From assembly GCA_949358305.1 (NCBI GenBank), contig OX442315.1, forward strand, positions 27,368,427 through 27,432,426: DNA of 64,000 bases. Direction: 5' to 3'. Positions 45,518 to 57,650 of the stretch are shown here, in pieces. This stretch comes from Strigamia acuminata. Its lineage: Eukaryota; Arthropoda; Chilopoda; Geophilomorpha; Linotaeniidae. Under the pieces are notes generated by a model. It saw only the letters and a program-made list of their open reading frames with translations. It was not told where the DNA came from and did not search any database. Within the stretch, counting starts at the first letter, position 1; each line of letters opens with the position of its first letter. The translations under genes were made by a program, and so were the position numbers.

Positions 45518-46201
45518 CTAAAACGTCATCACATTGCTGATTGACAACTTGCTCTGGATGATACTTCGTAACATGTGTTCTTTAATGACAGTTTTGCCAG
45601 GCAGATGCACCAGTCGACTAGACTCGAAGGTGAAAAAAACATTTACTGGATAATATCGGGGTTTTAAAAAAGAAACTTCGAATGAAAAATAGACGCTCGC
45701 AGTGGCTATGGGTATTGGTCGCTCCTGCGTCGGGATGCTCCATATCACTTGGTAAGTGTAAACATCATCACAACTATTCTTTTTCAATTCCAGAAATCGA
45801 ATGCAGTAAAGCCATCCAGTGGGTAAATTCCAACTGATCACAAAGTCTTCTAGATGTTTCCTAGCCTTTTTTTGACTGAATTCTCCCACTGTCATCCAAA
45901 TATCTCCCTGGGTTTGGTAAGGTAATGGATCAGCCCCCAATTTTATTTCTGTTGCGAGGGTATTGTAGGTATCTACGATAGTTTTGGTTACAACTATCTC
46001 TGATAAATGGTTGATGGCCACAGCATTCGGATCTGCAGACAGTTTTTCTTTCTTAAATAATATATTAATCTGTTGCTCTTTGACATCTGAATCTTTTCTG
46101 ATGGGCAATTTATGAGGTTTGATTAATTTCTTGCTCTTATAATAATTTGGTTCTTTCCTTTCATCTTCGGACGAAGTTGAATCAGAAGGAAAATTAAACA
46201 T
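45518..46201 (-). CDS. AKAP14: A-kinase anchor protein 14-like (AKAP28 domain), single exon
   Basis: A single-exon frame of 227 residues, ATG at 46201, TAG at 45518-45520. Residues about 60-85 (HLSEIVVTKTIVDTYNTLAT) form a potential amphipathic helix at the place where AKAP14 binds the PKA RII subunit. Residues about 103-225 follow the AKAP28 domain: GDIWMTVGEFSQKKARKHLE, then VIWSIPTQERPIPIATASVY, and SRLVHLPGKTVIKEHMLRSI. Family members anchor PKA in motile ciliary axonemes. The assignment rests on recalled family motifs, so an alignment is desirable. The 3' end is convergent with SAMHD1 (135 bp between stops); a minus-strand poly(A) signal at 45432-45437 lies inside the SAMHD1 3' UTR. Only 105 bp separates its start from TRIP13. 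Confidence 0.72.
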   Translation of the reverse strand: MFNFPSDSTSSEDERKEPNYYKSKKLIKPHKLPIRKDSDVKEQQINILFKKEKLSADPNAVAINHLSEIVVTKTIVDTYNTLATEIKLGADPLPYQTQGDIWMTVGEFSQKKARKHLEDFVISWNLPTGWLYCIRFLELKKNSCDDVYTYQVIWSIPTQERPIPIATASVYFSFEVSFLKPRYYPVNVFFTFESSRLVHLPGKTVIKEHMLRSIIQSKLSISNVMTF

Positions 46202-46306
46202 GACTGTATATTTCCATTGTAGTACAGTAATTTGCCACTAGGTTCAAATGTGCTTGGCGCATCGAGCTGCACACGGCACTGCGGCCCGCGGTAAATGAAA
46301 TAGACG
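46202..46306. promoter_or_regulatory. 105-bp bidirectional promoter AKAP14/TRIP13
   Basis: The whole distance between two start codons that face apart is 105 bp, so the transcripts must share a core promoter or overlap at their 5' ends. The TRIP13 side has a GC-rich core (gcactgcggcccgcgg). No RFX X-box is seen, which is notable for a ciliary gene. A two-codon upstream frame (ATGAAATAG, 46295-46303) ends three bases before the TRIP13 ATG. Confidence 0.6.
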
Positions 46307-48181
46307 ATGGACGATATTGTACGTTGTAACAGTTTTTGTGAAGATATGGAAGAAAAGCCGGATTATTATGTTGAAATACAAATTAAACAACACAGGTAGA
46401 AGTTTCTTGATCTCGATGAAAGAAAATATTTCTTTTATTTTTCACATTTCTTCAAATTTGTTTTCAGTATTATTTCTCCAGCAGAAGTCGAAGATCGGAT
46501 AAGGAAGTTTATAAATGAAAAAATTATATCTAATCGCTGCAACCACTTAACCGTGGACTTAAACCACATACCCGAATTGCGTGAACATGTTGAAAGTGTC
46601 CTCATAACTTCAGGCTCTGAGGATGATAAAGATATGATACAGATCCTGAACCACGAAGTACGGTTTCACAAATTGTAAAATTGGACTCTTAATAAATAGC
46701 CATTTATAATTTCAGCGAAATAATCATAGAGAAGACGCGTTAAAATTTCGATTTTGCATTTATCGACTGAACTACGATGAGCCCGGTTTGGAATCGCTGG
46801 ACAATAACTCTGATTTAGCAGCTGCTACACATTGGCTTTTACCATCAGCTACTTTCGAAGGAATGTGGGGGAATTTAATATACGATTCCAACATTAAGAC
46901 AAATGTAGATGGGAAAAATGATGATTTTTTTGCATTTATACTTATTTTATTGATGTTTGTTTACTTGCAGTTGCTCAATTTCGCGTCCACGGCGCTTCTT
47001 TTTTCGGATCTCAATGTTAATAGCAAAATCATTGCCTGGAACAGAGTGGTCTTATTGCACGGTCCCCCTGGAACGGGGAAAACATCACTATGCAAAGCTC
47101 TAGCTCAGAAATTAACTGTAAGATTTAATCGTAGATATTCTTACGGACAATTAATTGAAATTAATAGTCACAGTTTGTTTTCTAAATGGTTTTCGGAGGT
47201 AATTTTTATCAGATTACAGAATTTTGGTGGATTTTTTTTAAATTTTTGTTGATTTTAGAGCGGCAAACTTGTCATGAAAATGTTTGATAAAATTCGTGAA
47301 TTTATAGACGATCCTAAAGCTCTGATTTTTGTTTTACTGGACGAAGTAAGATGTGAATTATTTATTGATTTCATATTGCATTTTTATTATTGTTTTTTTT
47401 TTAATGTCTAGATCGAGAGTTTGGCGCGTGCTAGGAACTCCATTATGTCTGGAACCGAGCCATCCGATGCAATTCGAGTAGTTAATGCAATTCTTACGCA
47501 ATTGGACATTATACAGAAGTAATGACTTTAAAATTTATTTTACGATCGTCGATAATGGTGTCAGTGGTAATTATTTTTCATTCAAATTTTAGATACCCAA
47601 ATGTTCTCATTTTAACAACATCGAACATCACGGGAGCGATTGATTTAGCTTTTGTAGATCGAGCCGACATCAAGCAATACATAGGACTACCATCAGTTAA
47701 AGCTATCCTTAAAATATACGAAAGTTGTATTTTAGAATTATCACGGGTAAAATCAAATTTAGAATGTTACTTAAAGAAAACTATAATTTATTTTTCAATA
47801 TTTTTATTCAGACTGGAATACTCGCAACAGGAAGCGAAAACTCTTGGTCATCTTACACATCAGTTCTTCATGAAATTGCGGAGTAAACATTTTTTTTGCC
47901 TTTAAAAGTGCAATTAATTGTTTTTGTGTTTTTCTTCTATATTTATAGAAAAAGCAAAGGTTTAAGTGGACGAACATTGAGAAAACTTCCATTTTTAGCT
48001 CACGCATTATTTCTACAGGTTGGTATTCGTATTTATTTAGGATATCGCAATTACTGGTAATCCCAATCATTTTCATTAATTTCAGAAAAAAGTGTCTAGC
48101 ATGACTGAATTCCTCCATGCACTGTCCTTAGCCGTGGACAAACAGTTTGAAGATATGGAAAGATTAACGGCAGATAAGTGA
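46307..48181 (+). CDS. TRIP13: Pachytene checkpoint protein 2 / TRIP13 AAA+ ATPase
   Basis: Exons 46307-46395, 46468-46657, 46716-46904, 46971-47198, 47259-47345, 47412-47518, 47593-47746, 47812-47882, 47949-48018 and 48086-48181 give 426 residues (human about 432). Residues 187-194, GPPGTGKT, are Walker A; 260-263, DEIE, is Walker [55 protein letters not shown] and [12 protein letters not shown] are near-diagnostic. The N-terminal about 110 residues form the substrate-recognition domain and diverge most. The hexamer remodels HORMA proteins (MAD2 with p31comet, HORMADs) in spindle-checkpoint silencing and meiotic synapsis. The start matches the family MDxxV-type N-terminus. Its stop is 100 bp from the convergent riboflavin transporter. 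Confidence 0.96.
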
Positions 48182-48280
48182 AGATGCTTAAACATTCTTT
48201 AATTTACATTCCTTTTAAAGATTCATTTTTGTTTAAAAAAAATATATACAATACTGTAATCTCATTATGCAATTTCAAAG

Positions 48281-49634
48281 TTATTCACACGGATTAAAAC
48301 TCTTAAAAATATTATAATTATTAATCAACGTAAACATTATTAAGGCTCCGATTGCGGAACCAATTTGAGTCCAAACACCGCACCAGAACAAGGCAACTTT
48401 GCCTCCACTTCGTAGTATATTAGCCACATTTGCTTTCGCATTGGAAAAGAGTGCCGCGAATAAAACCCAAGCCGTAACCTACAGAAACAAACATGTTAAA
48501 TTATTTTTCATCTTCTATTCAATTTCAATCACTTACAATTAAAACATTTCCAATCCTGGTGTTGACCAACGGCGGCTTCGGGCTTAAAACTGCAGTGGCC
48601 ATCAAATAACACGATACTGCAGTCCCGATCGCAACGAATAAATTTACAATCGCTACTCTTTTAATCGGTTTAAAATACGCTACACAACACGCTACAGGAT
48701 TAGCTATCGTCGATAATGTCACTGCCAAGAGGAAGGCGTTATTGCCGTACGGAAGACACGAATAAGTTTGAATGGAGGTAAAGACTCCATTACTCAAGGC
48801 ACATAACCACCCTTGTAAAATCAAGAGATAATATTTCCCTCTTTTATTCATAAGTCCCGAATTTATAAGCAACGAATTTTCATCTTTAGGGGCTGAATTC
48901 GATGCTTGTTGATTATCAGCCGTTTTATTTTCATTTTCTTCTGCGTGAATCACTTTTTCTGTCTTAAAAAATGGCAAATAATTTAAAAGTAGGAAAGATA
49001 ACAAACTCAAAACATCCATAAGAAATAAAAGAATAAAAAAACTTGAAGTTGAAAAACGCGGGTCGGGATAAAAGGCTTTGGATGTAGTCGAATTAGTGGT
49101 GTTTACGAGTCTGCATTCTGGGTAACTCCCAACTCCTTGAATTAAGGCTAAAATACTGGGCAGTAAACCGCTTAATCCCTCTCCTACTAAGTACGAAGTT
49201 AAGTATTTATCTTTAAAGGTTGCCATAAAGGGGAGGAAAAGCACCGAGGACGTACAGTCAACCAAAGCCATGAGGAAAACGAGTACGAGGAGCCAAACAC
49301 TTCGATATTGTCCGGCGAAATACGTCAGTGTGTTCCACAAAAATGACAACAGTAAACATGATATGGATCCGATTCCTGTCGTGAGTGTTACCGCGATCAC
49401 ATCGGTTAATGTGGATTTAACGAAGCGATCGACCACCGTGTACATTAAAGGCCCGACATTAGCTATTTGAATGATGATACTGAAATAAGACGATAATGCC
49501 CATCCTTCTGGTTGATGGAGGACTAGTTGTGGCAATTGAACCCACACGCCGTTGATCGTCACCCATGATCCAATTCCGAAGAAAATTGAAAACAGGTGAA
49601 CGAGTCCAATTCGACTGAGGTTTATGTTGATCAT
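48281..49634 (-). CDS. SLC52A: Riboflavin transporter, SLC52A family
   Basis: Two exons, 49634-48537 and 48478-48281, give 431 residues. The N-terminus SIFFGIGSWVTINGVWVQLP followed by PEGWALSSYFSIIIQIANVG is the hallmark of SLC52A riboflavin carriers. There are about ten to eleven hydrophobic segments, with a polar cytosolic loop (ENENKTADNQQASNSAPKDE, about residues 230-250) in the middle. The second exon encodes the last membrane segments. It takes up vitamin B2 at the plasma membrane. The human paralogue (1, 2 or 3) cannot be chosen, as expected for an invertebrate single copy. There is one NTTNST glycosylation patch in the large outer loop. Confidence 0.93.
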
Positions 49635-49916
49635 TTCTGGCTGTGGAAGAAAAAAAATTAAAATACCGGTATATCGATCAGAGCAAAATTAATATAAAAC
49701 GTACTGTAACTACGGAACAACATAAATATCTAAGATTATTTCAGATTTGTTTTTAATAAAATTTAGATAACTTTTACTGGTCAAAGGTTATTTTATTACA
49801 ATCAATAAATATTCACATAAAACTGAATTAATAATAAGAAATGTACATTTACCTACTTCCGCTATTCATCGTATGGATTGAATTGACAAACACTTTGAAG
49901 CTCATATTTTGTGCGT

Positions 49917-50129
49917 TTATAATTTACCAATAACAAAAATATTAGTTACTGCAGCGAGCAAAGTGAGCGTGAGTTGTAGTATTACGTAACTTGTGCAGTT
50001 CGCAGAATACACGATGTGAACGAGGCTGCCGAATTTGACTGTATTGTTGTTGATATTTTCTCGTTCCGTTCGAATGATTTTTGATAGCAAATTTTTGCGT
50101 GGAGTTTGATCGGATATCACAGATTCCAA
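49917..50129 (-). CDS. Candidate 70-residue single-pass membrane microprotein
   Basis: ATG at 50129 faces away from the BLOC1S4 ATG (50179) with 49 bp between. The frame has a basic, polar N-terminal half (TPRKNLLSKIIRTERENINN) and one C-terminal hydrophobic stretch (SYVILQLTLTLLAAVTNIFV) ending GKL, like a tail-anchored or small mitochondrial membrane protein. A minus-strand poly(A) signal candidate (tttatt) is at about 49791-49797. I recognise no family. It could instead be a 5' UTR or first exon of the riboflavin transporter gene, or noncoding. Confidence 0.35.
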   Translation of the reverse strand: MESVISDQTPRKNLLSKIIRTERENINNNTVKFGSLVHIVYSANCTSYVILQLTLTLLAAVTNIFVIGKL

Positions 50130-50178
50130 CGATATCTGTGCTGTGGGTGAATGTAAGATTTGATTTTACGGCAGAAAA

Positions 50179-51034
50179 ATGGCAGCTTATGAGTTCGAAA
50201 CGGATGGAATGTCACACCATTCTTCCGACTCGCAAGAGGTACTGTTAAATGAGTTGGCTGATGAGTATTCTAAATACATAAACGTCAACTTCGGACAACA
50301 GGTAATAATTTTGATAAAATTATATTGATATCATGCCTAAATAAATTTTTATTTCAGGAAAAAGCATTGGAGGATGCGATTGAAGGGATGTTACTTCGAC
50401 TCGATGAGTTTGTAACCCTTATTGATATGGTAATTGTTTTTATTAAATTTTAAATTCCTTCGTCCACGAGAATTTTGATTTCTTCTATATATACATGTAT
50501 AAATTTTTTTTCCCATCTAGGTACGAAGTGATAACAGTCAATGTTTAAGCAGAACTTTGCCCGCTATTTACAGAAAATTTGACCGTTTCAACGAAATGAA
50601 GGAAAAAATTGAAAAGCTCGAGGTAATGAATGAAATTGAAGTTGTGTTTGATAGAATTTTTAAAATGTTTAAAATTAGGCTTTAGTTAAAATTATCGATA
50701 AAAATCTGCATGAAGTGGAAGAAAAAGTAATTGTGGCAGAACAGGAACTGCGTCGAGAGTCTTCGATTGAGAAAGTTTTGAAACCGTTTTTCAAGGTGAT
50801 TTTATTTTTGAAAATATAAACGCATTAAAAAAAATTAATTTAGCTTTTTATTATTGGATATAGAAAGAAACACCAGTGAGTCAGGGCAAATCAAAGACCA
50901 AGCTAGTCTATGAAAATCCTGAAATATTGAACGTTTCTATTTATTTTCATTTGCCCGAATCGATGCCGAATGATGAACCTTTAGGAGAACTTTCTAATCT
51001 GTCGGACGAAGCATGTGCACCAAATACTAACTAA
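50179..51034 (+). CDS. BLOC1S4: BLOC-1 subunit 4 (cappuccino)
   Basis: Exons 50179-50301, 50358-50429, 50521-50622, 50679-50795 and 50864-51034 give 194 residues, all introns in phase 0. The centre has the family signature LLRLDEFVTLIDMVRSDNSQ, followed by coiled coil (FNEMKEKIEKLEALVKIIDK). The N- and C-termini are acidic and variable. BLOC-1 is a cytosolic octamer for biogenesis of lysosome-related organelles (pigment granules) and endosomal sorting. Poly(A) signals are at 51189-51194 and 51198-51203. It shares a very short upstream region with the minus-strand microprotein candidate and the riboflavin transporter. Confidence 0.88.
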
Positions 51035-51417
51035 TATTTTGTAATGATATCAAATATGTAGTTTTTTTGGTAAAATCTGTTTGGATTTTATTTTTGCAAA
51101 ATATATTATATTTTTAAAATCCTTCAAGCCGGATACAAATTAAAATATTACAAATATTTAGTTGTTGATCAAGTCTTGTCACTTATTAAATAAATAGAAT
51201 AAATAAAAATTGATGTTGCTGAACAGTGCTGCCACCTAGAGCGAAGTTTAAAAATGTTTTCAAGTGGTAATTTTAAAGCGGGAGTGAAAGAACAATCGAG
51301 AAGTTCACTTCGGGTCGTTGAAGGGGATAGTTTGTAAATTCTTCTGTTTCAATTCTTTCGTGAACTAGTCTTGTAAAAGAAAATTAGACAGGTTTTAGAA
51401 AACCAATTAAATTAGTC

Positions 51418-54400
51418 ATGCATCCGCGTACGGGCACGTTTAAGCGCTTTAGGAGGAGTTTATTTGTTGGAAAAGAAAACCCAGAGGTGAGAAAAATCAA
51501 TAATGAAGTTACGATTGTTTAGAATTTTGAATTAACGATTGTTTACAACTGGAAAAGTACGAAAAAAGAAGTTTAGACGAAACTTTAGAATTTCACATGA
51601 AGTCAGGTGGAAGTTATGGCATTACTAATCCAGATGTTACGCATGAAAAAGGTAAACTATTTGTTATGGTTGAGTATAATATAAAAATTGTGCTTTCCTA
51701 GAACCTTTATCCGACATCGAGAGTTATTCCTCCAGTGACGACGTAGACGAAACTAACGAAACAATCATCGAATGTTATTCGGAGCAAGATGATGAATGCA
51801 GGATTCATCATTCATCGACTATTAATCGTCCAGATTCTTCACCTGGTATTGTTGAATGTTCTTGGTCTGAAAACAGCGAATTTCAAACGAGTCCAATTCT
51901 GCAACCTGTTGCCGTTGCGGATTCGGATGATGAAGGTTCAGCGTATTCAATTGCGTCCGATGTAAACATATCTATTAACATTCAATTCCACACACTTATT
52001 TTGATATTTCGTGCTTTATTATTTACGATAAACAGAAAACAATGCTGCAATCGCCCAATTCTTCGGTTTATTATATATCCGATCGTAGCTCGTTATGTTC
52101 TTCACCAGAACGAACCGTAATAAGGACATTTTATTTTTGAAATGTTAAAATTGTTTAATTTATTTATTGTTTTGTTGTAGGGATATTTTTTAAGTCCTAG
52201 TCAAGTTATCAGTGTAAGTCCTTTCAAGTCTCCAAATGTCAAAAGAGAGGTCGGAGTGAATTCTGAATGCAGAAATTATTTTAAAACTCCCGACAACAAA
52301 CCAACGACCAATACAAATACACATGGTTCCGATCGGAAAAGAGAAAAATATTTAAAGTATGGGTTTTGATGTTATTTTATCGAAGTAATTGAAATTGAAT
52401 GTACAGAGGTGGATTTGCCGAGCAGTTTGAAAAATTGTCGTCGAAAGAACAAACTAATCAAGCAATATGGCGCCTTCACAAACAAACAATGTGTTTAAAT
52501 GAAGGTATTAATTCACGTTTTAATTTTTAATTTAACTTTTAATTATTTTTTAAATTGTAGAAAAGGATGATACATTATTAATGAAAGTTGTTGATGTGAA
52601 GAAACACAATTCAAATACATTTGCTGCGTGTCAAAATTTAAATGACAATTCAGATGTGATAGTAATGAGTACTTTCATTCAATCTTTAAAGCTCGAGTCT
52701 GGAAATATTATAAAAATTTATGAACCGTGGTAAGATTTATTGAAGAAATATTTAAAAGTATCGCATATATTATTTTGACTATGAACGTACGTAGGAAAAC
52801 ATTCAAATCGGAAGAAATCAGATCGAATATAATACGTGCCAATTTTATAGAAGTAATTGACAGGTGTGCAGACTCCTTTCCGAAAATATCTAGATGCGTT
52901 CTTGAGTGGTCTTGTTTGTGCATTAAAGGTAATTTGCTCCTGTAATAATAGAAAATTGGCGAAAATTGCAATACATTATTCCATTAGATTCTGTTATTGA
53001 GCCTAGAAATTGTACGATGTTACCTTCAAGTCACACAAAGGTTTTCTTTTTTACTATAGGAAAAAAAAGCGGTTTTATTATAAATTTAATTTGTAATTTC
53101 AGATAAATTCGGGTGTTAATCCATTTTTGTCTATATTGGATTGTGCAGAGAGTAAAGACTTTTTTCTATTGGTTCACGTTCAACGTGTATTTCACTATTT
53201 TCTCGAACCATCTAAAATGAAGTAAGCAATTTTAAAGTTTTAAATAGTAAAAAGTGTAATTTTTGTTTATATTTCTTCAGATGGTCGTTTTTAATTCAGG
53301 ACAAAAGTGGAATTTTTTCTGAACTGGATCTTAAATTTGTAGATTCAAAATGGCTGCCTTTAATTCGGAATGCTGAAGGAAGACAATTTTGTTTGGGACC
53401 TTTATGTTTGCGTAAAAAACTACTGCGAAACAGGTTTGATTTTAATTTTATTTTTATTTTTTTTTTTAAATATAAAACTCGAGTAATGGTTGAATTTTTC
53501 TTAATAGATCTGCCAAATTATTCTCCATGATTCACACACTGCAAAACATGAGCGACACAAAATTTAATAATTATCAACAATTTTGCTTCGTTTTAACTTG
53601 TGTTTCGGAAAATTTTACTATATTCGAAGCAAGTGATAATTTGCAATTTTACGTTTCGCCCGACTCTCAAACTATTATTAGAATACTAATGGTAACTATA
53701 AAAAGGTTTATTTTTTATAAAGTGAAAAACTCGCAAATTCTGACTAACAAGCAATGAATCAAGGACTGAATATAGTCGTTGATTCGTCGATACAATTTGA
53801 GAAACTTGCATTTATAATTTAAAAATATAATTCGTGTAAACTTGACAACTGGTTCTCATTATAAAATAAATAAATAAATTTGATAATAAATTTATTTTAT
53901 TGCAGAACTGCGCTTCAGGTTGTCGCTATTCGAGCATCGTCAAAGTTCTGCTCGTGCACGAAGACAAATTATTCGTCACTGATGAGTCGTGCACTTCCAA
54001 AACTCAAAAAAACTACGTCCGCGTGCTGCGAACATCAGAAGTTATTCAGTGTTTGCATTTAGAAGCTGGGTGCATTCTATATTTGAAAGATTTTGAACTC
54101 AGTTACGGTGTGTACTTATTTTGTTACAAGATGGCGCTGTAGGGACTAATTCTGAAGATTTACGTACAACTTGCAGGAATATTTTTATTGGATAAATACT
54201 CGAGAGTGTTCAGCTTAACTTGCAAGACGTGCGCGGAACCAAACTTAAGCTTGAATTATGATCCAAAGAAAATTGAAACACTAAAATCATTTTCTCCAAT
54301 TTTGCAAAATTTAACATCGTCACACAAAGATGAAGAATGCGTAACATTTTGTGGTATGCAAATTAAAATGTCAGAAAATAAAATAAAATATAATAAACTA

Positions 54401-54910
54401 AACAAAAATATATGACAGGAACTATACTAAAACCCGATGAAGAATCATCGGTCTCTTGGCCCGTTTGTGGGGTTTGCGGGAATGAAAAATTGCACGAAAT
54501 CGAAAAGTAAAAAAATTAAACATTACGAATTTTTTAAATTTAATTTTACAGTATATTTACTTTTTGCAGTGGAAACATTTTCTGCAACATTTGTGATTGC
54601 ACGGCGCAGAATCCGGTTATGAAAATGCATCTAGAAATCTTTGTTACGAATCAATCACTTCCTGAAAACATTACGGTGAAATTAAAAGTGAGATATGCAA
54701 AACATTCGTTGTCGAAATCCAATTCTTATGTGTTTTCGCTTACAGTTAACAAATCGCACAATCGAGAATCTTCTGCCCAGCATCGGTGATGATTGTTACG
54801 ACGTCCAATGCATTATAGACAAACAAATTGGACCATTTAATTGCTTTATTGAACAAGTTCATCCACTCGATGATTCCGACTCGCAGCTGTACATCTTGAG
54901 TGAAGTTTGA
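51418..54910 (+). CDS. SPIDR-like DNA-repair scaffold protein (17 exons)
   Basis: Exons 51418-51486, 51558-51651, 51702-51961, 52036-52116, 52181-52356, 52407-52504, 52561-52729, 52795-52928, 52988-53040, 53103-53221, 53281-53433, 53508-53691, 53906-54107, 54177-54353, 54419-54506, 54570-54687 and 54746-54910 join in frame to 779 residues. The N-terminal third is acidic, Ser-rich and disordered (IESYSSSDDVDETNE). From about residue 290 the protein is folded, with NIIKIYEPWKTF followed by an OB-like pattern. Near residues 673-694 two CxxC pairs (CGVCG and CNIC) form a zinc-ribbon-like element. This order (basic start, acidic Ser-rich region, 'PW' motif, C-terminal Zn element) recalls SPIDR, which links BLM and RAD51 in homologous recombination. 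The match is by pattern only; another OB/Zn-ribbon protein is possible. Confidence 0.5.
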
Positions 54911-57619
54911 GAGAAAAACGTGAATATTACAATTTATTTATTTAAAACGTTTTAATTTTAACAAAATTTAAGTAAAAGAAAATAGTTTTAAACTCGATCC
55001 AACGTTCAGTTTAGTAAATATAAACACAGATACGCCGTTAAAGCCACTTTGGTAATGATAGAAAGTGAAATTATGAAAAATAAGGGAATATTTGTAAACA
55101 GATAATATTTCCATGCTGCGATAAACTTATCTTACAGTTCCGACCCAAAACTTGGTCTTATTGTTACTTTTAATTGGCCTTTTCATGTGTCTGACTGAAA
55201 CATAATACGAAGAAATCCAAAGCTGAAAAAGCAAAAGCAGCTTAATCGCTTGGGATGACGAGTATTAATGTCCTCGAGCGGCCTTTTGTTACGAGAAGAG
55301 AAGAAAATATTTATATATCAGAATCTTTGTATACCTCGGGAGTAGGTTGAAAGGAGGAGGAGAGGAGAGGTACGCGGGAACGAGTCAGGTGATCAGAGCC
55401 AGAGAATCTAGAGCAGCACACGCGTAGTTCAGGCCAAGGTCATTCCCAATTGGAGATAAGGAGATGTTATTGCACGCAAGAAAGAGAGGGAAAAAATGTA
55501 AACATAGGCAAATCGGCTTAGCGACTACGTGGATTTCACTTTATTTCTGAACACTTGAATTACACTAGGTTGCAATTGTAGGTTAAGGCGAAATTTATTT
55601 TTCTTGAGTCTCATTTTTTTTCTTTTTTTTTTTTTTTTTTTTTTATTTAATTAATGGGAAAATATTGGAATTACACGAGATTGAACTTGGGTTTATGGAA
55701 GTTTATGAAGTCGTCTTGGGAGCAGTTTTGGGGAAAATACAGTAAATACGCATCAGTTTCTCTTTTTTTCTTTTTTTTCGAGACATTTCTCTATCACTTT
55801 GTGTTATTGGGCTTGAGCCAAAGCCACGTGACTCTAGTAAACAGATTGTCCATTTGATTTTGAAGGGAAGTTCAGGTTGGTAATTTTTCATTCTTGCTGG
55901 ATGCATGCGGTGGGAAATACTGAAGATATGGGAATATTCCACGAATTGAGACGTTCAATGAAAGTTTCGTGTTCTTTTTAAAGACGTGCGTGTGGTTTTT
56001 CTTAGCAATTGCTGCGTTGTGCTCTTTTTTTTCCCCGTTTTTTTTTCTTTTTATATTTACATCTTGGCTGATTCTAATTTGGTTTCAGGCCACTGAAGTT
56101 GTCGGAAGTCGTCAGATGCTTTTAAAGTTGTGTGACTCGACGAAAAACAACCAAAATATTTCTGTCACTTAAAAAAAAAGAAAAAAAAGACACAATTTAT
56201 TTATTATTTATTTTTTTATTTTTTAAATTTTGATCTTTGACATTTTCACTTATCCGAATTTTTAATCATTTTATTTTATCACTTTTTGATAAAATTTCAA
56301 GATTGAGCGAAAGATGAGCAGAATGGCGAAGTGTAGCCAATATTGGCCGTAAGCCAAAGCGAGTCAACGAGATCTGATTGAATCTCTAATTTTCAAACTT
56401 CTTCTCTTGATGGCACCTCAGCCGACTGGCTGCAGATCCGTTTGAATTACTTTACATGAAATTATAATGAATAAAAGAGGATGTCTGTGATTCCATTGAT
56501 GCTAATCATAAAGATATTGGGAACGTTTCCTTTTATCATCTGCATTTTTTTTTCTTCTCCTCTTTTGTTCGTTTACATAGTAAACAAAGAGGCGAGGAAA
56601 TTGGTACTTGTCCAGAAAAATCCAAACGCGAAATAAATACATCTATTAAAGTAATTACACGAAAAAAAAATTGTGTTTTTAAGTTTTTGAGGGATAAAAA
56701 GGCCTAATATGTCAATTTTTGTACTTGATAAAAGGCACTTGTGTGAATCACCATATCTCGGGGCCTATTCATCAAGTGACCCACTTTTTACTTTTCAGTG
56801 ACTAGTTAAAAATGATTGTGCTTTCGCTCTTAAGATGCTCACATCCGTGACGGGAAGATAGAGAGAAAAAAGGGCTAGGAGGCCATCATTAATAGGTGCA
56901 TCAGTAGGAAACACTGTCGCTGTTTGACCTTGTCTTACCTGACATTCCTGTGGCCAGGTGTGGCCTCTATTGGCCTTGGGGTTTCCACTAGCTCGGAATG
57001 CAAACCATTTCCTCTGCTCATCTCTTCTAAGAACTTTCCTACTTGGCATCAAAGGGGAAGAGGTAGTGAGTGCGTGGTATAATTTATTAAAAATATGAAC
57101 CAAATGCACTTCCTTATGATCTCAACGACTATTTAAAGGTCTATTATTGTTGTTCTGTTCATTTCTACTGATACATATTCGTTTTTCCTCTATATTTCTC
57201 TATTTTTATCAACTGAATAATAGTATGATGTTTGTAATACGTAAATGGGAACATTTGCTATGTATTATTGGATCAGATAAATAGGGAAATAGATCCTTAT
57301 TTCGTTTTATTGACATGTGGTTGCATTTTTTTCATATGTATTTAATAAGTTGATTGACTTTTTTCTATAATATTAAGCCGATAAGGGTGGTTATCGATGG
57401 TTTTAGATGGGTGTATTAAGAAAAAAGTGTTAGTGATCTGTGAAGGAATTTTTTTTTCTTCTTTTTTTTCGGTTTTACGATTCAGTTTGATGACCAATTA
57501 ATGTACGGTGATAAATAAATTAAAAGTTAATGATTCTGCACCAAAATTATCTCGATCGATTCAGATTATGGAGTACTTATCGTGAGTTTTGTTTTCACAT
57601 CTAATTTTTATCTTTGGTG

Positions 57620-57650
<31 letters not shown>

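Noticed and set aside
49270-49470. 66-codon plus-strand frame inside the riboflavin transporter
   Set aside because: Antisense shadow of a well-supported membrane protein exon.
56795-57109. 104-codon minus-strand open frame
   Set aside because: No recognisable domain, no supporting splice sites, ordinary composition for a GC-richer noncoding patch; kept only as part of the gene-free region.
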